Source: Chloroflexota bacterium
GTDB lineage: Bacteria; Chloroflexota; Anaerolineae; Anaerolineales; UBA4823
NCBI GenBank assembly: GCA_029265355.1
Contig: JAJUJL010000031.1
Location: forward strand, 1-43,211
Direction of reading: 5' to 3'
Length of the DNA: 43,211 nucleotides
Part shown: in pieces, positions 7,852 to 15,217 of the stretch
Layout: every line of letters begins with the position of its first letter
Numbering within the stretch: the first letter of the stretch is position 1
The notes under the pieces: model-generated
Seen by the model: the letters and a program-made list of their open reading frames with translations, nothing else
Database searches by the model: none
Told to the model about the DNA's origin: nothing
Translations under genes and position numbers: made by a program

Positions 7852-8403
7852 ATGTACATCCATGAAGCGCAAAAAGAGCTACGCATCGCTTTCCTGGGCG
7901 GATTTGTGGGCCAGATGCTCTCTGGTTTGATTTGGGCTTTGTCGGCTGCAATCAGCGCCTGGGCTTCGCCGCGCGCCGGGATGATGGCGCTGTTCGTGGT
8001 GAGCGCCATGCTTTTCCCGCTCACCCAACTTACATTGCGGCTGATGGGACGCCCGGCCAGGCTCAGCCCTGGCAATAGCCTGGGGCAACTGGCGACCCAG
8101 ATCGCCTTTACCGTTCCGGTTGGTTTTCTACTCGTTGCTGCGGCTACGCTGTACCGGGAGAACTGGTTCTTCCCTGCCAGCATGATTGTGGTCGGCGCGC
8201 ACTACCTGCCGTTCATCTTTCTGTATGGCATGTGGCAGTTTGGCGTCCTGGCGGCTGCGCTGGTGTTCGGCGGCGTCGGGATTGGGCTGTATGCTCCGGA
8301 CGTGTTCAGCCTGGGCGGCTGGCTGAGCGCCCTGGCGATGATTGTCTTCGCTTTTTGGGGACGAAGTGTTGCGCTGCAGGAAGCGCGCCAGGCAAGCAGC
8401 TAG
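7852..8403 (+). CDS. Small integral membrane protein, DUF7010-like
   Basis: This 183-residue protein has about five or six hydrophobic segments, starting MYIHEAQKELRIAFLGG and including FPASMIVVGAHYLPFIFLY. The opening and the AHYLPF segment resemble an uncharacterised bacterial membrane family (DUF7010, recalled rather than checked). GGAGG lies about 7 bases before ATG. It follows the remnants of a glycosylase gene and precedes an acetyltransferase gene by 3 bases, so the two are probably co-transcribed. Function unknown. Confidence 0.8.
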   Translation: MYIHEAQKELRIAFLGGFVGQMLSGLIWALSAAISAWASPRAGMMALFVVSAMLFPLTQLTLRLMGRPARLSPGNSLGQLATQIAFTVPVGFLLVAAATLYRENWFFPASMIVVGAHYLPFIFLYGMWQFGVLAAALVFGGVGIGLYAPDVFSLGGWLSALAMIVFAFWGRSVALQEARQASS

Positions 8404-8406
8404 GTC

Positions 8407-8940
8407 ATGCCTGATGATCTAACGATCAAAATCTTGCCTGGCGACGAGCTCACACCGCAAGCGTATGCCGACGTTTTGGAAATGTGCAACCGCGCCTATG
8501 AAGAAGACCTGGGCGCTCTGTTCAAGACGTTCAACCATACCACGCATGTTCTTGGATACCTGGGTGGTGCGCTTGCCAGCCACGCCATGTGGGTGACGCG
8601 CTGGCTGCAGGCGGGGGATGGGCCCCTGCTGCGCACGGCGTATGTCGAGATGGTGGCCACCGAGCCGCGCCTGCAGCGGCGCGGCCTGGCAACCGCCGTC
8701 ATGCGCCGGCTGGCGGAATCTATCACGGAGTATGACCTGGGCGCACTGTGCACCGGATCGCCGGAGTTCTACGCCCGGCTGGGTTGGGTGGATTGGCGCG
8801 GCGCGCTGTTTATCCGCGCCCGGGAAGGCTTGATGCTCGTACCCGACGAACGGGTGATGATCCTGCGGCTGCCCAAGACGCCGGCGCTGGACCTGGACCT
8901 GCCGTTATCCGCGGAGTGGCGCGCTGGCGAGTTGTGGTAA
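8407..8940 (+). CDS. GNAT acetyltransferase resembling AAC(2')
   Basis: This 177-residue protein has the acetyl-CoA-binding loop QRRGLATAVMRRL and then a tail strongly reminiscent of aminoglycoside 2'-N-acetyltransferases. That tail comprises LGALCTGSPEFYARLGWVDWRG, the VMILRLPKTP stretch, and a LDLPLSAEWRAGELW ending with conserved Trp residues. Family members acetylate the 2'-amine of aminoglycosides or related amines; environmental homologues may have other substrates. The start at 8407 follows the previous stop by 3 bases. Acetyltransferase identity is firm; AAC(2') activity is inference. Confidence 0.82.
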   Translation: MPDDLTIKILPGDELTPQAYADVLEMCNRAYEEDLGALFKTFNHTTHVLGYLGGALASHAMWVTRWLQAGDGPLLRTAYVEMVATEPRLQRRGLATAVMRRLAESITEYDLGALCTGSPEFYARLGWVDWRGALFIRAREGLMLVPDERVMILRLPKTPALDLDLPLSAEWRAGELW

Positions 8941-8964
8941 GATGAGAATACGAGAGAAAAATTC

Positions 8965-9627
8965 ATGCTGCATCCCTGGACGATCCAGCCGGACGAGGCA
9001 GTTCGCCTGCAAGACCAACTGCGCCAGCGCTTGCGCCTGGTATGGGACGGTCGGCCGGTGGAAACCGTCGCTGGCGCAGATGTGAGCTATTCTGGAAACC
9101 AGGCGCGCGCTTCCATCGTGGTGCTGCGATTTCCAGAGTTGATCCCGCTGTCGGCGGCGAGCGTTGTAACACCGCTGGCTTTTCCTTACATCCCGGGCTT
9201 GCTCTCTTTTCGCGAGGGGCCGGCGATACTGGCGGCATGGGAGAGGCTGACGCTTGAGCCCGATCTGGTGTTCTTCGACGGGCAGGGCATCGCCCACCCG
9301 CGTGGTTTTGGCCTCGCCTGCCATCTGGGCCTGTGGCTGGAGAAGCCCACTATCGGCGTGGCTAAATCGCGGTTGAGCGGGCGACACGCTGTGGTTGGCG
9401 CGCTGCCCGGCGAGCGGAGTGAGCTGGTTGACGAGAACGACCCGCGCAAGGTCATCGGCGTCGCGCTGCGCACGCGGCAAAATACAAAGCCGGTGTACGT
9501 CTCCCCAGGGCACCTGATCGACGTCGAGCATGCGCTGGCATTTACATTGGCTTGCTGCCGTGGCTACCGGTTGCCGGAACCCGCGCGTTGGGCGCACCGG
9601 GTCGCGGGAGGCGGGATTCTGCCTTAG
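8965..9627 (+). CDS. nfi: Endonuclease V
   Basis: This 220-residue deoxyinosine 3'-endonuclease nicks DNA (or RNA) near inosine, a product of adenine deamination. Active-site residues can be placed: Asp39 in GADVSY, Glu84 in SFREGP, Asp105 in FFDGQGIAHPRGFGLACHLG and Lys134 in GVAKSRL. The YIPGLLSFREGP wedge region is typical. Length is normal. It lies 24 bases after the acetyltransferase gene with only a weak GAGAG upstream. Together with the UvrA paralogue and the dead Fpg/Nei gene it makes this region rich in DNA-repair functions, although no shared operon signal extends across the whole stretch. Confidence 0.93.
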   Translation: MLHPWTIQPDEAVRLQDQLRQRLRLVWDGRPVETVAGADVSYSGNQARASIVVLRFPELIPLSAASVVTPLAFPYIPGLLSFREGPAILAAWERLTLEPDLVFFDGQGIAHPRGFGLACHLGLWLEKPTIGVAKSRLSGRHAVVGALPGERSELVDENDPRKVIGVALRTRQNTKPVYVSPGHLIDVEHALAFTLACCRGYRLPEPARWAHRVAGGGILP

Positions 9628-9904
9628 CCTGGAGATAACCATGTTTCCCCAACCCTACGACTATTCCCCTCGCAGGAGGGTGTTCTCCATTTGAGAACGG
9701 AGCATTTCGCTTTCACCCAGAGCATGTCCATGCGCTGGCAGGGCCAGGTTTAGAGCCTGCGCCGCAACTGCAGGCGTCGGCGGTGGAATGCGCCCTGGCG
9801 AAGGGCTGAACGATCGAAGGGGTGATGGATAGCCGATATCGGATCAGGGCCAGGGCAAATTGCCGCCTGACCCTGATCATTAAGCAGCGCGACCGTGTTC
9901 GGGT
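9628..9904. other. Convergent intergenic region with no supported gene
   Basis: These 277 bases lie between the endonuclease V gene and the convergent lipoprotein gene. Short open stretches occur, one giving a Pro/Ala/Glu-rich ending PGLEPAPQLQASAVE before a TGA. None has a credible start and site, so a gene remnant is possible but unproven. A hairpin near the lipoprotein end is listed separately. Confidence 0.5.
9842..9878. terminator. Hairpin between convergent genes
   Basis: GATCAGGGCCAGG (9842-9854) pairs with CCTGACCCTGATC (9866-9878), 12 of 13 positions, across an 11-base loop. It lies between two convergent genes, as a bidirectional terminator would. There is no strong T-tract, so termination is inferred from structure and position. 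Confidence 0.45.
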
Positions 9905-10891
9905 CTACTGCGTCAAACCGAAGACCAGGCTCAGGAAATCCACGATCAGGCCATCGATCGGCGGCGTCAAATTATTTTCAGCGCGAAACAGGCGCATGGC
10001 GTGCCCGCCGCTGGGATAGATCTGCAGCCGGTAATGGTCGCCGCTGGCAGAGCGGCAAGTCTGCGCATCCCCAGGTTCATCGTCAGCGGCAACGCACCAC
10101 ACGGGTTTGCCTTCTTTGTCCAGCGCGGTCACGGCTTCTGGATAGAACACATTCAGGTAGCTGCCCGGACCGAGGGACATAGCGCCCAGGCAGCCCTCGC
10201 CGCAGGCATCCACCACGGCATCCGCGCCGATGCTGGCGCCAATGCCGGCGATTTGATCTGCATCAACGCCAGGCAGCGTGCGCGCCGTGGCATAGGCCGC
10301 GCGGGCATCCGCTACCCATAAGGGTGCGAGCTGGTCGAAGGGTATGTTTGCTGGCGCGCTCTCGCCGAAATTGCGGAAGTCGAACATGAAAACAGCAAAC
10401 GAGCGTTCTGGCGGCAGTGGTGTGAAGGGGAAGGGAGTGTCGAACGGCATTCTCCCCGCAAACGAGGGGGCTGCCAGCCCGCGGTTTTGCAGCCAGGCGG
10501 CCATGCCCACATAGACCCAATCGTTCTTATCCCCGCCAGCCCAGTGCATCAAGACGACCAGCGGAGCCGGGTTGACCGCTGCGGGGTAGTATAGGCCCAC
10601 CAGGGCAGCGCCATCTTCGGAGGCGAATTCGATGCGCTGCGGTTCGGGCGGCAGGACGGGCAGGGCAGGTTCCGGCGTCGCTGTTGGGGGCAACGGGGTC
10701 TCTGTCGGCGGTAGCTGGGTGGGTGTCGCAGTTGGTTCGGCGGTTGGCTGCGCTGTGGCAGAGGGTTGAGCCGGTATCTGCGTGGCTGCCGGCGCGACCG
10801 TTGGCGTACTGGGTGTTACTGCAGCAGGCGTGCTGCAGGCTGAGATTAGCAAGAAGGCGCAGCACAGGGCGAAAAAGGAAGATATTTTCAT
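9905..10891 (-). CDS. Lipoprotein alpha/beta hydrolase
   Basis: This 328-residue secreted lipoprotein has a signal peptide ending at lipobox LISAC (Cys19). A Pro/Thr-rich linker of about 60 residues follows, then an alpha/beta-hydrolase domain. Visible hydrolase elements are the strand-turn LVVLMHWAGG, the nucleophile elbow GASIGAD with its Ser, and a C-terminal GGHAM supplying the His. It probably acts as an esterase, lipase or peptidase on the outer face of the membrane; the substrate is unknown. AAAGGGA lies upstream of the ATG. It is a single gene reading towards endonuclease V, with its own promoter candidate. Confidence 0.85.
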   Translation of the reverse strand: MKISSFFALCCAFLLISACSTPAAVTPSTPTVAPAATQIPAQPSATAQPTAEPTATPTQLPPTETPLPPTATPEPALPVLPPEPQRIEFASEDGAALVGLYYPAAVNPAPLVVLMHWAGGDKNDWVYVGMAAWLQNRGLAAPSFAGRMPFDTPFPFTPLPPERSFAVFMFDFRNFGESAPANIPFDQLAPLWVADARAAYATARTLPGVDADQIAGIGASIGADAVVDACGEGCLGAMSLGPGSYLNVFYPEAVTALDKEGKPVWCVAADDEPGDAQTCRSASGDHYRLQIYPSGGHAMRLFRAENNLTPPIDGLIVDFLSLVFGLTQ

Positions 10892-10912
10892 TTTGGCGTC
10901 CCTTTCACGATC

Positions 10913-10940
10913 AGTATATCCATAGGCGGCAAGAAATCAA
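10913..10940 (-). promoter_or_regulatory. Promoter of the lipoprotein hydrolase gene
   Basis: Read on the minus strand, TTGATT (10935-10940) is followed after 16 bases by TATACT (10913-10918), a plausible housekeeping-sigma promoter. It lies 22-49 bases upstream of the ATG at 10891. Confidence 0.5.
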
Positions 10941-10974
10941 TTTACGAATATGCAAGCCGGCTCTCTCAATTTCA

Positions 10975-11098
10975 GACAACCGTTCGGACCCTCATGATAG
11001 GGTTGTCATCGCGAGCGAAGCGATCTCCATGGCCAGTTGGGGAATTGCCATGCCCCTGCGGGGGTCGCCATGACCCGTGAAGTGGAGGTTGTCCGAAC
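10975..11098. repeat. REP-like interspersed inverted-repeat element
   Basis: The terminal parts GTTCGGAC (10982-10989) and GTCCGAAC (11091-11098) are exact inverted copies. The centre carries the motif GTCATCGCGAGCGAAGCGAT, of a kind common in intergenic repeats of environmental bacteria, plus a GGGGTCGCCATGACCC arm. It looks like a small non-coding repeat; only one copy is seen in this window. Confidence 0.5.
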
Positions 11099-11159
11099 AC
11101 CTGCCTGAGGGTCGGGGCTCAGGATGGTTGAATATCCTTATTTTCCTCCAAGTTGTAGG

Positions 11160-11165
11160 TATAAT
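11160..11165 (+). promoter_or_regulatory. Possible -10 element for the FAD oxidoreductase
   Basis: A TATAAT lies 82 bases upstream of the ATG at 11248, in the only sizeable gap before the gene. The -35 region is poor (CTTATT at 17 bases), so the promoter may need an activator or may be spurious. Confidence 0.3.
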
Positions 11166-11247
11166 GAGCTGAGTTCGTAGCAGCCAGGGGTGCTCCAGGC
11201 GCGCTGGGAATTCAGACAGGCGCAGTGATCTTTAAGGGTGAGGTGGT

Positions 11248-12624
11248 ATGGTGGAAAACAGTCCGAGCGGTGGATATTCTTCTCAGGGCACAGCGGTTGT
11301 GATGGGCGCGGGCATGGCAGGTTTATGGGCGGCACGCGTGCTTTCGGATCACTTCGAGCGTGTGCTGGTGATCGAGCGCGATACCCTGCCCAGCGGTGTG
11401 GAGCCGCGCCCCGGTGTGCCGCAGTCGCGCCAGTACCACATCTTGCTGCTGCGCGGGTTGCAGCTCTTGAAAGAGTTATTTCCTGGGCTCGACCAGGAAC
11501 TGGTTGCGGAGGGCGCGGTGGAGTTCGATATCCTCAAAGATACCAAAGTGTTCATGCGCAACCAGTGGCTGAGTCAATTTGAATCCGGACAGCGCTTGCT
11601 AAGCTGCAGCCGGGTGATGCTGGAAGCGGGCCTGCGCCGGCGGCTGCGCCAGGATGGGCGCGTTGAGTTTGTTGACGACACCGAAGTGGCGGGATTGCAG
11701 ACCAGCGAGCAGGGCGCGGCAGTCACCGGCGCGCGCATCCGGCAGAAACAGAAAGGCGAACATCCGCGGTTGAGCCAGGATGTGCTTGCGGCCGACCTGG
11801 TGGTGGATGCGTTGGGACGCCGCTCGCCCACTCCGGAGTGGCTGGTGCAAGCCGGCTATCCGGCTCCCGAGGAAAGTGTGGTGGATTCGTTCCTGGGATA
11901 CGTCACCCGTCGTTATCGCAAACCCGAAAACTGGCAGGCAGACTGGCGCATGCTGCTCTTGCTGGCGACGCCGCCCAGTGTGCCGCGCGGTGGGCTGATT
12001 TTCCCGGAAGAGAACGACACCTGGGTGGTGATGATGGCTGGCATCAATAAAAATTACCCGCCCACGGATGATGCCGGGTTCGATGAGTTTGCTCGCAGCC
12101 TGGGGGAGGAGTTCTACGGCGCTGTCCAGGCAGCCGAACCGATCTCGAAAGCGTACGGCTACCGCAATACCGACAGTCGCTGGAGGCGCTATGAAAAGCT
12201 GACCCGCTGGCCTGAGCGTTTTGTGGTTTTGGGGGATGCAATGTGCGGTTTCAATCCAATTTACGGCCAGGGGATGACGGTCGCCGCACTGTCTGCCCAG
12301 GCATTGGGTAGGCAACTGGGGCGGGCGAATGGCCGCCTGGATGGCCTGGCACAGCTCGCCCAGCGTGAAATTGGCAGAATCACCCAGGGCGCCTGGCTGC
12401 TGGCCACCGGCGCTGATTTGGAATGGCCAGGCACTGTGAGCAACAACGGCGGGCAGCACCTGGTCGATTCCATCGGGCGCTGGTATATCGCCAGGCTGTT
12501 GGACGCCATCCCCTACGATCAAAAGTTGCGCCTGGCGTTCAACGATGTCAACCAGTTGCTCAAACCGGTATCGTCTCTGTTGGCGCCTGAGGTCGCGCTG
12601 CGCGTGTTCAGCCATCGCCGGTGA
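11248..12624 (+). CDS. FAD-dependent oxidoreductase (geranylgeranyl-reductase/monooxygenase-like)
   Basis: This 458-residue flavoprotein has the dinucleotide-binding loop GAGMAG at residues 20-25. The acidic strand end VIERD follows, then SCSRVMLEAGLRRRL (the DG-type family position), ADLVVDALGRRSP and VVLGDAMCGFNPIYGQGMTVAA near 327-348. This architecture is shared by group A flavin monooxygenases, geranylgeranyl reductases and halogenase-like proteins. The substrate cannot be assigned. A purine-rich GGTGAGGTGG precedes the ATG. It is the first gene of a + strand run ending at 15201. Confidence 0.85.
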   Translation: MVENSPSGGYSSQGTAVVMGAGMAGLWAARVLSDHFERVLVIERDTLPSGVEPRPGVPQSRQYHILLLRGLQLLKELFPGLDQELVAEGAVEFDILKDTKVFMRNQWLSQFESGQRLLSCSRVMLEAGLRRRLRQDGRVEFVDDTEVAGLQTSEQGAAVTGARIRQKQKGEHPRLSQDVLAADLVVDALGRRSPTPEWLVQAGYPAPEESVVDSFLGYVTRRYRKPENWQADWRMLLLLATPPSVPRGGLIFPEENDTWVVMMAGINKNYPPTDDAGFDEFARSLGEEFYGAVQAAEPISKAYGYRNTDSRWRRYEKLTRWPERFVVLGDAMCGFNPIYGQGMTVAALSAQALGRQLGRANGRLDGLAQLAQREIGRITQGAWLLATGADLEWPGTVSNNGGQHLVDSIGRWYIARLLDAIPYDQKLRLAFNDVNQLLKPVSSLLAPEVALRVFSHRR

Positions 12625-12680
12625 GGGCTGATTGAGACAAGGCAGCGGCTTTGTCCGCTGGATGGCAGGAAGGAGAATCC

Positions 12681-13442
12681 ATGTACCAGACCGACCAATA
12701 CGAAGGTATGCTGGCCGAAACCGTGATGTACCCGGGGCACCAGGGACAGTTGATCAATGCTTACTTTGCCCGACCTCTGGGCGCCGGCCCATTTCCAGGC
12801 CTGGTGGTGATTCATCATCTGCCCGGTTGGGACGAGTGGTACCGCGAAACAACCCGCAAGTTCGCCCATCACGGCTACCTGGCGTTTTCGCCAAACCTGT
12901 ATTACCGGGATGGGCACGGCGCCCCCGAAGATGTGGCAGCCAAGGTGCGCGCTGCGGGCGGCGTGGCCGATGACCAGGTGATGGGGGATGTTGCCGGAGC
13001 GTTGGACTACCTGCGCTCACTGCCTTATTGCAGCGGCAAGGTGGGTGTGTTCGGCACCTGCTCCGGTGGGCGGCATGCCTTCCTGGCAGCTTGCCGGGTG
13101 AAAGGCTTCGCTGCTGCGGTGGACTGCTGGGGCGGGCGCGTGGTGATGAGCAAAGACGAGCTCACACCGAAACAGCCCGTCGCGCCAGTGGATTACATTG
13201 CCGACCTGTCGTGCCCACTGCTGGGCATTTTTGGCGAGGAAGACCAAAGCCCCACCCCAGAGCAGGTCGATCTGCTCGAGCAGGCGCTCAAGCAACATGG
13301 CAAGAGCTATGAATTTCACCGTTATCCAAATGCGGGGCATGGCTTCTTCTACCACAACCGAGCCAACTATCGGCAGGCGCAGGCAGTGGATGGCTGGGAA
13401 AAATTGTTCGCTTTTCTGGCGCGATACTTGAAAAATGCCTGA
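12681..13442 (+). CDS. Dienelactone-hydrolase-family enzyme
   Basis: This 253-residue alpha/beta hydrolase belongs to the dienelactone hydrolase family. The nucleophile is Cys127 in FGTCSGGRH rather than Ser, as in carboxymethylenebutenolidases. Asp188 (GEEDQSP) and His220 (NAGHGFF) complete the triad. The start at 12681 has AAGGAG 6-7 bases upstream; an earlier in-frame ATG at 12651 lacks a site. In aromatic catabolism such enzymes open dienelactones to maleylacetate, but no other ring-cleavage genes are nearby, so a general hydrolase role is equally likely. Confidence 0.88.
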   Translation: MYQTDQYEGMLAETVMYPGHQGQLINAYFARPLGAGPFPGLVVIHHLPGWDEWYRETTRKFAHHGYLAFSPNLYYRDGHGAPEDVAAKVRAAGGVADDQVMGDVAGALDYLRSLPYCSGKVGVFGTCSGGRHAFLAACRVKGFAAAVDCWGGRVVMSKDELTPKQPVAPVDYIADLSCPLLGIFGEEDQSPTPEQVDLLEQALKQHGKSYEFHRYPNAGHGFFYHNRANYRQAQAVDGWEKLFAFLARYLKNA

Positions 13443-13482
13443 AAAACACCCCTGGCTGCAACAAATCTTAGCGAGGTGAGCG

Positions 13483-13755
13483 ATGTGCACGATGATTGCC
13501 CAACAGATCGAGATCAACGGCAGCGGCAAAGGGACAACGGGCTGGTTCACGCTGCGCCAGGCGAATATCTCTTATGACCACCCCTTCAACCTGCCCGCAG
13601 AACATGCTTTGAACATTGATTTTGTCAACGAGGCTTTGGGGCCAGGGGCGCGCGTGGCGGTCGAGCTGGATGAGCGCTCGGCGCGCGCCCTGGCGGCAGC
13701 CATCCTGGAGGCTCTGGCGCAGGCGGAGCATGGCGGATACCTGGAAAGGCCGTAG
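13483..13755 (+). CDS. Small conserved protein, DUF6295-like
   Basis: This 90-residue soluble protein begins MCTMIAQQIEINGSGKG, continues GWFTLRQANISYDHPFNLPAEHALNIDFVNE and ends with an Ala-rich helix. This pattern matches my recollection of the uncharacterised DUF6295 family, found beside hydrolase genes. GCGAGG lies just upstream of the ATG. It sits 40 bases after the dienelactone hydrolase and overlaps the start of the RDD protein by 26 bases, so the three are probably one transcript. Function unknown. Confidence 0.82.
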   Translation: MCTMIAQQIEINGSGKGTTGWFTLRQANISYDHPFNLPAEHALNIDFVNEALGPGARVAVELDERSARALAAAILEALAQAEHGGYLERP

Positions 13756-14317
13756 CTCCGGCTGGCTCGCGGCTCCAACGGCGGGCAAAGGCTTCGGCAT
13801 CCGCGCCGCCGCCTACCTCCTGGATGTCGTCGTCATTTTTGCGTTGCACCTGGTGATGAGCTATGTGACGAGCTTTGTCATCAGCATGGTCGTTTTTCTA
13901 CTGGGCCTCAATGTCACCCTGGATGTGCGTACGTCTGTGTGGTTGAGCCTGGCGATTGGCGTGATCAATACCCTGGTTTACTTCGGCGTATTCGAGACGC
14001 TGTACGGCGCCAGCCCTGGAAAGGCATTGCTGCGATTGCGGGTGGTGATGGAAGATGGCAGCCCTTGCACGTGGCAGGCCGCCCTGGCGCGCGGCGCGCT
14101 CCGCTTCTGGGATGGTTTCTTGTTGGGCGTTCCCGGTATGGTGAATATGCACGAGCCTTTGCACCAGCGCACTGGCGATAAACTTGCGCATACCCTGGTC
14201 ATAGCTGCTTCCGATCCGATGATCCATAGCCAGCGTGACTGGGTCTGGTTCCTGGCAGCATTGGGGCTGTACCTGCTCTGGCAAGCTGCGGTGAATGTGC
14301 TTTCACTGTTGAGCTAA
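13730..14317 (+). CDS. RDD-family membrane protein
   Basis: This 195-residue protein opens with a cytoplasmic segment (FGIRAAAYLLDVVVIF), then membrane helices, the family motif YGASPGKALLRLRVV, and a final helix near the C terminus. RDD proteins are small multi-pass membrane proteins of mostly unknown role, some linked to ion exchange. The start at 13730 has GGAG immediately upstream and lies inside the previous gene. An earlier start in the same frame would overlap that gene much more. Confidence 0.82.
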   Translation: MADTWKGRSSGWLAAPTAGKGFGIRAAAYLLDVVVIFALHLVMSYVTSFVISMVVFLLGLNVTLDVRTSVWLSLAIGVINTLVYFGVFETLYGASPGKALLRLRVVMEDGSPCTWQAALARGALRFWDGFLLGVPGMVNMHEPLHQRTGDKLAHTLVIAASDPMIHSQRDWVWFLAALGLYLLWQAAVNVLSLLS

Positions 14318-14325
14318 GCTATTTT

Positions 14326-15201
14326 ATGGACGCAAACCACGTGAAGCCGCCGCTGCTCGCCTACCTGAAGCCCACTTATCTCGTGTCTTTGCCCGAGCGG
14401 CTGCTGCGCGCCCTGGCTGCTGCCGTCGGCGGATTGGTCTTTCAGATATCTGAAGTGGCGCTGCCGCTTTGGGTGCGTCGCACGCGCCTCTACCAGGCGC
14501 TGGTCTACCGCATGCTGCGCTTGACGGTCGAGTTGTTGGGGGACGTCAAAGGAGTCTTTCCAACTGAGGCCATCCCCGCTGGCGACCTGGCGGTGCGTAA
14601 GGCAGTCGGCAACGTGGTCGAGTTGGCAGGTTTTTTGGCTTTTGGCTGGTCGCCGCTGTGGATACTGGCAGCCGCCTCCGACCTGACCGGCGGCACTCGC
14701 GCCTATTTAGATCTCTTCGTAGCTGAACTGCGGAGCGCGGACCTGCTCCAGAGCGAGGTGGAAATCCAATCGGTGCGCGACTTGCTGGACGCCCTGGAGT
14801 CTTCATCCGCAGTTGCCGCGGATATGGTGGATGTGCCGCCGCTGAACGTGCAAGACCTGGAACGAAGCTGGGAGAGTTTGAAACACGATGCCAGTCGCCT
14901 ACCGCGCCCAGAGCAGCTTGCCGGGTTGTACCGCATTTTGCAGCAGGTTTCCCAGGCGGAGGGAGTGTCTCCGCTGGAAGTATCTGGCCTGGTCGCAGCC
15001 GGCGCATTCCGGGCAGGCATCCAGTTGGGCAGCGTGCATATCTTCGATTATTACAAATCAGCCCTGGAATCCATCAACAAAGAAGGCTGGGCGGTGTATG
15101 TGCTGAGAGTTGCCCGACCGTATGCCTCGGCGGTGAGTGCTCATTTTGACCCGCGCCGGCCTTCGTTGACCGAAAAAGCCCTCCGGAAGCTGGTTCATTA
15201 A
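14326..15201 (+). CDS. Hypothetical protein, 291 residues
   Basis: I do not recognise a family. The N-terminal third contains hydrophobic or amphipathic stretches (LLRALAAAVGGLVFQ, LAGFLAFGWSPLWILAAAS), suggesting membrane association. The rest is helical with charged segments (DLERSWESLKHDASRLPRPEQ, LYRILQQVSQAEGVSPLEVSGLVAAGA). It starts 8 bases after the RDD gene and ends convergent with the Hsp70-like gene 16 bases away. Its position suggests a partner of the RDD protein in the membrane, but nothing in the sequence proves this. Confidence 0.75.
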   Translation: MDANHVKPPLLAYLKPTYLVSLPERLLRALAAAVGGLVFQISEVALPLWVRRTRLYQALVYRMLRLTVELLGDVKGVFPTEAIPAGDLAVRKAVGNVVELAGFLAFGWSPLWILAAASDLTGGTRAYLDLFVAELRSADLLQSEVEIQSVRDLLDALESSSAVAADMVDVPPLNVQDLERSWESLKHDASRLPRPEQLAGLYRILQQVSQAEGVSPLEVSGLVAAGAFRAGIQLGSVHIFDYYKSALESINKEGWAVYVLRVARPYASAVSAHFDPRRPSLTEKALRKLVH

Positions 15202-15217
15202 TCAGGTGATTGCTCGC

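Larger units (their letters stand above)
10941..11247. other. Divergent intergenic region with repeat and -10 element
   Basis: No gene is supported here. The region holds an inverted-repeat element (10975-11098) and a TATAAT at 11160-11165, then an untranslated leader to the FAD oxidoreductase start at 11248. No good -35 partner for the TATAAT was seen. Confidence 0.5.

Noticed and set aside
9628-9842. Short frame encoding a Pro/Ala/Glu-rich ending
   Set aside because: No start codon with a site, two possible frames and no family resemblance; at most a gene remnant.
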